DNA of 21,594 nucleotides from assembly GCA_016929795.1 (NCBI GenBank), contig JAFGIA010000025.1:1-21594 (forward strand), in the 5' to 3' direction. The position numbers and the translations under genes were made by a program. The DNA is from Anaerolineae bacterium (GTDB lineage: Bacteria > Chloroflexota > Anaerolineae > JAAYZQ01). Positions 1-6,621 of the stretch are shown one piece after another. The notes under the pieces were generated by a model. It did not search any database. It saw only the letters and a program-made list of their open reading frames with translations, and had not been told where the DNA came from. How positions within the stretch are numbered: the stretch's first letter is position 1; each line of letters opens with the position of its first letter.

Positions 1-1
1 C

Positions 2-310
2 TGGCTGCCCAGCTATGTCACGAGGAAGGCGCTGGACAAAAAGCTGGTGCGGGGCGTGATCTGTGAGATCGAGCTGCCTGAAGGGGCCACGCTCCAGGCC
101 GGCGAGCCGCGCATCGATGCGGGGCAACTGGAGGGCCGTGCCTACAAGCCTCCTGCCGCCATCGGCTTTGACGACTCGGATCCAAGTGAGGATCGGGCGA
201 AGGTGGAATGGTTCGTGCACGCACCCGCGGGCGGGCGTGTGCGCATCACGGCGCGCCACGAGCGTGCCGGCACGGTGACGGCCGAGGTGGAGCTGGTAGA
301 AATGAGTTGA
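2..310 (+). CDS. C-terminal end of a probable M14-type metallocarboxypeptidase (partial)
   Basis: The reading frame is open from base 2 to the TGA at 308-310, so this is the last 102 codons of a gene that begins outside the window. The visible sequence starts WLPSYVTRKALDKKLVRG, continues through CEIELPEGATL and GQLEGRAYKP, and ends in DRAKVEWFVHAPAGG and ARHERAGTV. From memory this resembles the beta-rich region that follows the catalytic domain in some bacterial M14 zinc carboxypeptidases. The zinc-binding residues would lie upstream and cannot be checked here. A GTG at 47 could be called as a start, but it has no convincing ribosome binding site and the frame is coding before it. The gene runs opposite to everything else in the window and converges on the terminator at 330-357, so it probably belongs to the flanking chromosome. 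The family call is tentative; the partial coding frame is firm. Confidence 0.55.
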   Translation, partial: WLPSYVTRKALDKKLVRGVICEIELPEGATLQAGEPRIDAGQLEGRAYKPPAAIGFDDSDPSEDRAKVEWFVHAPAGGRVRITARHERAGTVTAEVELVEMS

Positions 311-329
311 CTGCCGAGAGGGTGAAAAA

Positions 330-357
330 CGGGCTCCTGCCATTCGGCAGGAGCCCG
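330..357 (-). terminator. Intrinsic terminator, perfect 12-bp stem, oriented for the minus strand
   Basis: The arms CGGGCTCCTGCC (330-341) and GGCAGGAGCCCG (346-357) pair perfectly around an ATTC loop. Read on the minus strand the stem is followed at once by TTTTTC, a classical intrinsic terminator. On the plus strand the stem is followed by TGCATTCTGG, so it should stop plus-strand transcripts only weakly. It begins 7 nt after the CCA of the tRNA 3' half at 365, which suggests it was originally that tRNA's own terminator. It may now also end the long minus-strand operon. Confidence 0.85.
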
Positions 358-364
358 TGCATTC

Positions 365-415
365 TGGCACCCTCGACGCGACTCGAACGCGTGGCCTTCT
401 CCGCCGCAGGGAGTG
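365..415 (-). pseudogene. tRNA 3'-half remnant (possible integration scar)
   Basis: Read on the minus strand, this segment has a 5-bp T-stem ACGCG/CGCGT around the canonical T-loop TTCGAGT. It is followed by a 7-nt acceptor strand CGAGGGT, a G discriminator and an encoded CCA (365-367). Upstream are a 5-nt variable loop AGGCC and a weak anticodon arm with 4 bp CTCC/GGAG and loop CTGCGGC. The 5' partner expected for the acceptor (ACCCTCG) and a D-arm with the usual GG are absent from the upstream sequence, so this is not a functional tRNA. Keeping only anticodon-arm-to-CCA is what tyrosine-recombinase integration into a tRNA gene leaves at the distal end of an element. Amino acid identity is uncertain; the loop, read literally, would give anticodon GCG. 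A decayed tRNA unrelated to integration is the alternative. Confidence 0.6.
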
Positions 416-499
416 CTGAGGCGGGGATCAACCCTTCGCTGCTCTCGAAGCAGGAGTTGGCCGGTTACAGCAAAACAGGCCAAGAGATATCGGAGTCGA

Positions 500-670
500 A
501 ATGGTCTCACCCAGCAACGACGCCCAGTACTTCTCATTGTGGAAGCAGATGTTGCCGGCCTGGAAGATGACGTCCTGCACGACAACACCTTTGTAGCCCT
601 TGAATTCGGCATACGCTGGCAGGCTGGCAGGGTCCAGGATCAATGTCGATTCGTGATGGGCAAGCCGGCC
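500..670 (-). pseudogene. Fragment of an IS66-like transposase
   Basis: The minus-strand frame reads AHHESTLILDP, ASLPAYAEFKGYKGVVVQDV and then NEKYWASLLGETI before the similarity ends. From memory, the order HHxSTLILDPxSLPAxAxFKGY(x)VVVQ followed by (K/E)KYxSPSLGxTY matches the N-terminal half of IS66-like transposases whose next residues are the start of the catalytic core. Only about 55 codons survive. The frame runs on into unrelated sequence and stops at 428, and no start, DDE core or terminal inverted repeats are visible. It sits between the tRNA remnant and the 3' end of the large operon, so it may record an insertion and decay event at this boundary. The exact IS group is uncertain. 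Confidence 0.45.
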
Positions 671-711
671 ATTCTACACACGTGCTGACAAGATTTACCC
701 GGTGAGCAACC

Positions 712-3700
712 TTATTCTTGTGAGTAAGCTACACCGTATTCGTCTGCCCAATCCACGCGTGAAGGCTGTTTGGGTAGCGTGTTGGATGCGGTGACAGGAC
801 AGTAGGAGAGCCATGGCGCATCTATGTATATTTGCCTCACACAACAGTGATCTTCTAGGCACCATCTTTCTCCACAAGTGCCGCATGCGACTTCTGGAGG
901 GCACAATAGAGGTGGGCATGGTGTTACGGGACAGGGATCTGGAATGCATGTATGGCAGATTTGCTGAAAGTTTATTCGATCCCCTTCGCCAACTGGGCAG
1001 GGACCGTCTAGGCTTCCCCAATAGTTGGCGCCGAGATGGACGATTTCGCCAGGTGCGATAGCGTTGTAGGCGCCGTAAATGGAATTGCTATAGATGCAAT
1101 TGTTGAATATGGAGAGTGCGGAGTCTTCTAGCCAGAGACCATAGCTGTTGGTCGCGATGATGTTCTCACTGGCGGCGACGTCTGCCCCGTCGACTACCCT
1201 GATACCTGCTTGTGCATTGAGTGTGATTGTACTATTGCTCACGCGAACCACCGAATCACTGTCCGCAAACACAGCGCCTGTGTAGAATGTAAAGGCGCGC
1301 CCACCGCCGCTGTGGTTGATCGTGCTATGAGTCATAGTCAACATGCCGTTGGCATAAATGCTGCCACGCAGCCCGTGAATGGACGGTGGATCGTACCAGT
1401 AGTAACCACCGTAGCGGATGTTGACGTGCTCCAGATCGCCAATCCCGGTGCTGGCGATGTGAACACCTGCCCAATCGCCATTCGCAGGTACTCTTCCTGC
1501 TGAGTCATTGAGTGAGGTGAGCGTGATCGGCAAAGATGATGTGCCGTGCGCGAACAGGGTGCCAGCTATCTCCAAAGTGGTCTGGTATCCGGCAAAGTGG
1601 ATTGTGATGCCTGGATCGAGGACGAGCCTCGCCCCGTTGGCGATAGCAAAACCTCCAGACGAATATGGCAGGTCTGTTGGCAGAGATGCAGTGCCAGTCA
1701 CGGTGCCCACAAGATCGATGGCATCAGTATCATTGCCGGTCGCCATATTACCATTCAAAGATGGTCGCCCAGCAGCCATGGGCACGAAGCGCAGTTGGGC
1801 TGCAACATCCGTGTTGCTGATGAACTGCGAGTTGCTGATCGATAGCTGGCCCATGTCATCGTGCGTATAGTAAAGTCCCCAAGAATTCCCCTGAATTCGA
1901 GAGCTGGCGAGTGCGAGTGATGAAGAATAGGCCCGGATGCTTGGCTGAGCATTATACTCAATATCACTATCTGTAATATGGACCAAAGCGGCATTGTCTG
2001 CGTAGATGGCGCCTGTGTAGGATGGGAAAGCGCGACCGCCGCCACTATGACTGATTGTGCTGTGAGTCATGGTCAGCGTGCCACCGTTGGCATAGATGCT
2101 GCCACGCAGCCCACGAATCGTCGGTGGCTCGTACCAGTAGTAGCCACCGTAGCGGATATTGACATGCTCCAGGTCTGCAGTCCCGGCGCTACTAATCCGG
2201 ATGACTTCCCAGTCGCCGTTCGCAGGTACCAACCCGGTGATGTCTTTGTGTGAGGTGAGGGTGATAGGCAAAGAGGATGTGCCATGTGCGACCAGCGTGC
2301 CGGCCACTGCCAGGGTTGCTTCGTATCTGCTAAAACGGATCGTGACGCCGGGGTCGAGGGCAAGCCGAGCTCCTTCAGCCACAGCCAAGTCCGCAGACGA
2401 ATAGGGCAAATCTGATGGCAGAGATGCAGTGCCAGTAACAGTGCCCGCGAGATCCACACTGTTGGAGTTGTTGCCCGTGGCCGTGTTACCACTCAAGTCG
2501 GGCCGACCGGCAGCCATCGGCTCAAAGCGCAGCTGCGCTACAAGATCGGTGTTGCTGATGAACTGTGAGTTGGTGATCGATAGCTGATTCATGTCTTTGT
2601 GAGTGAAGTACAACCCGAGGGCATTGGCATGAATTCGCGAGTTAGCAAGTGAAAGCGACGAGGAATAGGCCCGGATGCTGGGCTGAGCGTTGTACTCAAT
2701 GTCACTGTCTGCAACGCGGACCGAGGCTGCATTATCTGCATAGATAGCACCTGTGTAGGATGTGAAGGCGCGACCGCCGCCGCTGTGGCTGATGGCGCTG
2801 TGAGCCATGGTCAGTGTGCCACCGTTGGCATAGATGCTGCCACGCAGCCCACGAATGGTCGGCGGCTCATACCAGTAATAGCCACCATAACGAATGTCAG
2901 TCTGTTGTATGTTTGTCATGCTACCGGTTCGAAGCCAGATTCCTGACCAGTCGCCGTTCGCTGGTGTAGTAGTATTTCCATCTCGGTTCGTGTCGCCTGC
3001 ATATACGTCATCTTTTATTGATGTCAGAACGATTGGTTGACAACTGCCTCCCAGGATTTGCAGCGAACCATCCACTACGAAGACGGTCTGGTTCCCGCTA
3101 ATCTTGATCACCATCGCACTCGCTGGTGCCAGCGAACTGGAACTGATGGTAAGGGTAATGCCTGGATTAACTGTAATGGAGCCCAACAACACATAGGGCA
3201 AATCCTCGTCTGAATACCATCCACCACTGATTGTGATGCTGCCTGCATCCACACGGATGCCATCTGTCCCGTTGCCATCGACTTGGTTGCCCACAAACTC
3301 TGGAAATGCCGTCCGGTCAATATAGGCAGCATAGTTGGTGTTGGATAGGATCGTGCTGGCTGCAATATCGGGACTGGACAAGCCTTCGGCCCGCAGCCCA
3401 TAGCTAACGTTCTCGCGGATCTCGTCGCCAACGATCACTGGTGATGCGTTCTTGACTCGAATTCCACTGCTACCGCTGTAGCGAACGACTGTGTTCAAAA
3501 CGTGCACGTCGTCGCTCTGAACAAAGAGGTTGCCATAGCCCTCGGTTGCCCGCCCGCCATACTCTACGACAGTGTGGCGTAGCCGGCCTGTGCTACCACT
3601 CTGGAAGATAATGCCTTTCCAGCTACCGGCTGTCGGCAGATTGGCATGGGATGTGAATGTGATGGGCATGGTGGCCGGCGTGCTGTCGCCAGCGTCGATC

Positions 3701-6510
3701 ACGCTCACGTCACCTGTTCTGGAATTTGCAGCAAAGACATCCATGGTGGGGCTAAACAGGCCGACGTCGACGGGATAGGCGCCGACAGGAAAAACGTCCT
3801 GGACAGCAAAGGTGGTGCCGTCGAGCCTGGTCACGCTGTTGGTGCGCCAGTTGGCGACGTACAGCCGGTCATTGGCGGCATCGTAACTGACACCCGACGC
3901 ACCCCCGGCTACCGGCACGGTTGCGATCACGGCATCCGTGTCGCCGTCGATCACGGAGATAGTGCTGTCGGCGTCGTTTGCCACAAAGATGCGGTTGTTT
4001 GTGGCATCCGTTTCGATCTTCCACGGGCCGTTGCCGACTGTGATCACACCTGTGACCGTCACGACCGGCGAGGTGTCAATGACCGACACCGTGCCATCAC
4101 AGTAGTTGGTGATATACGCCTGACCATTGGCGCTGTTGAAGGCAACCCACCTGGGACTGCAGCCCACCGGCAGCAGGTGGGTCGTCGTTAGCGTGGTCGC
4201 ATCCACTACGGCGACGGCCTCGTCGGCCCCGAGGGCGACAAAGATTCGACCTGTTGCCGGATCGATGTCGATCCCTGTCGGTGCGCCACCCACACGATAA
4301 TCGGCGAGTGGGGTAAGAGTATCTCGATTCAAGGCAAGGAGGTGGCCACTGCCGGCGAGTGTGACATAGATCCGGTCGCGGGGTGCATCGACAGAGACGT
4401 CGACAGGATGGTGGCCGACGGGCAGGGTGAAGAGCCGGGTGTGCGTCACCGCGCTCATGACCGACAGGGCGTCGTCGCCACTGGCCGCGACGTATACCCG
4501 CCCGGCGTCGCTGTCGACGGCCATGCCGTAGGGGCGGTGGCCTGCTACGACGTCACGACTCTGGACGCCATCCGCGATGAGTGCGCCCTCGACAAAGAGC
4601 CCGGTCCCCGACTGAAACTCAACCTGGCTGCCTGCTTCAATGGTCAGGATCGCGCTTGCCTCAACAGTGACATCGCACGTGACGATGTATGGGCTGCCCA
4701 ACAAGGGCCAGGTGGTGTGAGTGACAACGCTGCCGCACACTGGCGTCGGCCCTGTCACGGTAACCGTCACGGGGCCACCGAGGTTGTTCGTCTCGTCTTC
4801 TTCGTCAACGCCGGAGGTAGTGATGGTTGTATCTGCGTAGGCATAGAGTGGATAGTAGCCGGGCCAGCCCACGGTGTGTGTGTCGGTCAGGGTAGTGGTC
4901 ATGCCTGCTGCGAGGCTGGGCACCGTCCAACTGCCCGCGCCCTCCAGCGTGGCAGTAGGGAGAATAGAAGGATCGAGATACCAATCTGCGCGGAATGGTT
5001 CATCAGCGTCTCCTGCTCCCTGGTTGGCGAGGATCAGCTCCAGGGTGAATGTTTCTGTCGCCGTCACGGTTGTGGAGACTACGCCGACACTGTGCACGAC
5101 AAGATCCGGGTAGGTGTTGGTAATGGGCAGCGTGCAGCTCTGCGTGGCCAACAGCCAGTATCCGCGCCCGGGATCGAGGCTCAGGAGATCGCTGTCACTC
5201 TCTCCAACCTCATAGCTGGACCATGAGCCGGTGGGGATGCCGGCCTGATAGCCATAGACGGTCGAATAAAACCCATCAATCGGCGCCAGGACGTCGCTGA
5301 TAGCGCGCGTGTGGCGGATCGGAAAGCCCACCAGGTTCCAGCCCTGGTGCAGGGGGATTTCGGCGGTTAGGGGGGGCGTGCCAGTGAACGGCAGCAGGAC
5401 GTTGTCGGTGGCGTGCACCCACAGGCCCATCGTGGGGTCAATGACCGCGAGATCGTTCAAATACGTGGCTGTCCCTGGTCGGTAGCCACGCCACGGATCG
5501 TCGGGGGTGGAAGGGGCAAAGGCCAAAGCTGTGTCGTACATCCCTGCAGCCGGAGCCAACACGGACGCCAGATGCATGTCGGAGGAGAGACGGGGCCAGG
5601 CCACCAGGTTCCAGCCGGAAAGCAGGTAAATGCCTCCGGTCTGCGGGGCATAGAGCACAAAGTCATCTATGACATGATTGTTATTCAGCCCGCCCGTGGC
5701 GGCTGAAAAGCCGATCCCTGTGTAGGTATAGTCCGGGTTTGGAATGGTGTAGTTGATCACGCGACCACCGTCGATCCACACTTCGATCTGGCCTTCGTCG
5801 AAGGTGACTCTGGCATCGTGCCAGACATTGTCCTCGACACGGTTGTCGTTGACCGCCGCCAGGTGGTTGGCCGTAGTATCCTTGATCAGGCCGATGTGAC
5901 GTGCCGATGGATCGTTCTCTGTAGTGCCATAGTAGTTGTCGAATTCGATCCCATAACCCGACACCGGCCACGATTGGCCGTCGTGATAGACCTTGAACCC
6001 GAGCGTACCGCCTCCACCTGGACTGCCGTAGGCGGACTTGTCTTTGTAGAACATAAAGGTGAATCCATCGGCGCCAGAGCCGCCGCCAGCGCGGAAGCGG
6101 AACTGGGCTTCCCAGCGATGAGCCAGCAGGTCCACGTCGGCAAAGACGGCCGACGCACGCCCGTTGGTCGCCGTCGTCAAGTAGAGTACCTGCTGTGTCG
6201 GATGCCAGTATGCCTCGCTGGCGGGATCGCCGGCGGCGCGGTGGATGGTCCATTGGCCGTTGGTGTTGGGATCGGTAGCGAAATCGTCACGAAGAATGGC
6301 GGGGAGATCTTTGTCGATGCCCGATGTGTGTTGCCCGATCTCGGGCAAGGGGAGATGGCCTGTGGATGGCGGCACAGGAGGAGAAGGCTCCTGTGCATGG
6401 CCAGGGGCGGGGCAGAAACAGGATACCAGCATGCACAGCGCAAACGCCAACAAAGCGGCGGTCCACACGCCAGCAAGGCGTAGAGCTTTGGTGTTGCCCG
6501 ACAAGTTCAT
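712..6510 (-). CDS. Giant exported protein: L-type lectin, GWN module, CARDB, 7-bladed propeller, beta-helix, Cys-rich tail
   Basis: 1932 residues. Start ATG at 6510 is chosen because AAGGAG (6519-6524) lies 8 nt upstream and a signal peptide follows at once; the open frame further upstream is only a shadow of the preceding gene. The leader has a hydrophobic run at residues 12-30. It could end in a lipobox (LVSC, Cys31) or be cut after GHA (about 39). Domains: about 74-290 resembles a legume-type lectin (GADGFTFMFY, YGIEFDNYYG, HIGLI); 296-465 is a tandem GWN module; 468-588 is CARDB-like; 592-650 enters a beta-helix; 651-941 is a seven-bladed YVTN/YNCE propeller; 945 to about 1830 is right-handed beta-helix with tandem 246-residue repeats. 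The last roughly 95 residues carry about a dozen Cys in CP, CxxC and CC patterns. It is predicted to act outside the cell in adhesion or glycan binding. No catalytic site was recognised. Confidence 0.88.
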   Translation of the reverse strand: MNLSGNTKALRLAGVWTAALLAFALCMLVSCFCPAPGHAQEPSPPVPPSTGHLPLPEIGQHTSGIDKDLPAILRDDFATDPNTNGQWTIHRAAGDPASEAYWHPTQQVLYLTTATNGRASAVFADVDLLAHRWEAQFRFRAGGGSGADGFTFMFYKDKSAYGSPGGGGTLGFKVYHDGQSWPVSGYGIEFDNYYGTTENDPSARHIGLIKDTTANHLAAVNDNRVEDNVWHDARVTFDEGQIEVWIDGGRVINYTIPNPDYTYTGIGFSAATGGLNNNHVIDDFVLYAPQTGGIYLLSGWNLVAWPRLSSDMHLASVLAPAAGMYDTALAFAPSTPDDPWRGYRPGTATYLNDLAVIDPTMGLWVHATDNVLLPFTGTPPLTAEIPLHQGWNLVGFPIRHTRAISDVLAPIDGFYSTVYGYQAGIPTGSWSSYEVGESDSDLLSLDPGRGYWLLATQSCTLPITNTYPDLVVHSVGVVSTTVTATETFTLELILANQGAGDADEPFRADWYLDPSILPTATLEGAGSWTVPSLAAGMTTTLTDTHTVGWPGYYPLYAYADTTITTSGVDEEDETNNLGGPVTVTVTGPTPVCGSVVTHTTWPLLGSPYIVTCDVTVEASAILTIEAGSQVEFQSGTGLFVEGALIADGVQSRDVVAGHRPYGMAVDSDAGRVYVAASGDDALSVMSAVTHTRLFTLPVGHHPVDVSVDAPRDRIYVTLAGSGHLLALNRDTLTPLADYRVGGAPTGIDIDPATGRIFVALGADEAVAVVDATTLTTTHLLPVGCSPRWVAFNSANGQAYITNYCDGTVSVIDTSPVVTVTGVITVGNGPWKIETDATNNRIFVANDADSTISVIDGDTDAVIATVPVAGGASGVSYDAANDRLYVANWRTNSVTRLDGTTFAVQDVFPVGAYPVDVGLFSPTMDVFAANSRTGDVSVIDAGDSTPATMPITFTSHANLPTAGSWKGIIFQSGSTGRLRHTVVEYGGRATEGYGNLFVQSDDVHVLNTVVRYSGSSGIRVKNASPVIVGDEIRENVSYGLRAEGLSSPDIAASTILSNTNYAAYIDRTAFPEFVGNQVDGNGTDGIRVDAGSITISGGWYSDEDLPYVLLGSITVNPGITLTISSSSLAPASAMVIKISGNQTVFVVDGSLQILGGSCQPIVLTSIKDDVYAGDTNRDGNTTTPANGDWSGIWLRTGSMTNIQQTDIRYGGYYWYEPPTIRGLRGSIYANGGTLTMAHSAISHSGGGRAFTSYTGAIYADNAASVRVADSDIEYNAQPSIRAYSSSLSLANSRIHANALGLYFTHKDMNQLSITNSQFISNTDLVAQLRFEPMAAGRPDLSGNTATGNNSNSVDLAGTVTGTASLPSDLPYSSADLAVAEGARLALDPGVTIRFSRYEATLAVAGTLVAHGTSSLPITLTSHKDITGLVPANGDWEVIRISSAGTADLEHVNIRYGGYYWYEPPTIRGLRGSIYANGGTLTMTHSTISHSGGGRAFPSYTGAIYADNAALVHITDSDIEYNAQPSIRAYSSSLALASSRIQGNSWGLYYTHDDMGQLSISNSQFISNTDVAAQLRFVPMAAGRPSLNGNMATGNDTDAIDLVGTVTGTASLPTDLPYSSGGFAIANGARLVLDPGITIHFAGYQTTLEIAGTLFAHGTSSLPITLTSLNDSAGRVPANGDWAGVHIASTGIGDLEHVNIRYGGYYWYDPPSIHGLRGSIYANGMLTMTHSTINHSGGGRAFTFYTGAVFADSDSVVRVSNSTITLNAQAGIRVVDGADVAASENIIATNSYGLWLEDSALSIFNNCIYSNSIYGAYNAIAPGEIVHLGANYWGSLDGPCPVGEGDRINFQQICHTCIPDPCPVTPCPPLLCPPEVACGTCGERWCLEDHCCVRQIYIDAPWLSYCPVTASNTLPKQPSRVDWADEYGVAYSQE
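1189..2964 (-). repeat. Tandem 738-bp in-frame repeat, two full copies plus a partial third
   Basis: The block beginning PANGDW recurs with its start near 2964, 2226 and 1488, an exact 738-bp (246-codon) spacing. Each copy continues IRYGGYYWY(E/D)PP, GLRGSIYANG, SHSGGGRAF and YTGA(I/V)(Y/F)AD. Copies 1 and 2 run full length through the block ending (T/A)HGTSSLPITLTS. Copy 3 loses one codon (ANGMLTM instead of ANGGTLTM) and diverges after about 1190 into a capping sequence. DNA identity between copies is visibly high, which points to recent duplication by unequal recombination. In protein terms the copies lengthen a parallel beta-helix. Confidence 0.9.
3688..4560 (-). other. Seven-bladed YVTN/YNCE-type beta-propeller inserted within a beta-helix (part of the 712-6510 gene)
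   Basis: Residues 651-941 contain seven units, each with a G(H/G/C/N/A)xP turn, a (V/I)(D/S)(x)4(D/N)xx(Y/F)V core and a SV(I/M)D strand. Blade turns read GHRP, GHHP, GGAP, GCSP, GNGP, GGAS and GAYP. The sequence before it, ending LFVEGALIADG, and after it, starting MPITFTS, are halves of one typical beta-helix rung. The propeller therefore interrupts that rung. The propeller call is confident; the nested arrangement is inferred from the rung motif. Confidence 0.8.
5116..5625 (-). repeat. GWN tandem module, copy in the lectin/beta-helix protein (internal)
   Basis: Residues 296-465 hold two related halves. The first starts SGWNLVAWP and ends LWVHATD; the second starts QGWNLVGFP and ends GYWLLATQ. 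Each half has a (D)DPW or related W motif and a DL(A/L)xxDP(x)xG turn. The same two-half unit is C-terminal in the genes at 6618-9869 and 13821-19907. This copy is the most diverged: the second half has lost the DPWKEY motif (GSWSSYE instead). Confidence 0.85.
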
Positions 6511-6566
6511 AATCGATGCTCCTTCTTGTTTGACAGTGGTCCGATGGAACCGCCGCTGCGTAAGTG

Positions 6567-6621
6567 AAAAAAGAACCATCTCGATGTTGAGACACCATTG
6601 ACGATCATGGTATCGTCTCAA
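6567..6621 (-). promoter_or_regulatory. Intercistronic hairpin with a distal U-run (weak terminator or attenuator)
   Basis: The arms TTGAGAC and GTCTCAA (6587-6593 and 6615-6621) pair perfectly. An inner ACCAT/ATGGT stem with a 3-nt bulge extends the hairpin, which overlaps the TGA of the upstream gene (6618-6620). On the minus strand a run of six U follows, but 14 nt beyond the stem, too far for a strong intrinsic terminator. Partial termination or mRNA protection between the two genes is possible. Confidence 0.35.

Noticed and set aside
365..440. Intact tRNA gene on the minus strand
   Set aside because: The acceptor 5' strand and D-arm are missing and the anticodon arm is imperfect. Only the 3' half can be supported.
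365..700. tRNA interrupted by a group I intron in the anticodon loop
   Set aside because: I found no tRNA 5' half (AGCTCA-type D-arm with a matching ACCCTCG acceptor) upstream on the minus strand within this gap, and no intron-like core.
1189..2964. Insertion-sequence or mobile-element repeats
   Set aside because: The 738-bp units are in frame and encode beta-helix rungs with no terminal inverted repeats, so they are internal coding duplications.
4342..5226. 294-codon plus-strand open frame opposite the lectin/propeller gene
   Set aside because: It is antisense shadow with His/Asp/Gly-rich composition and no domain, over well-supported minus-strand coding sequence.
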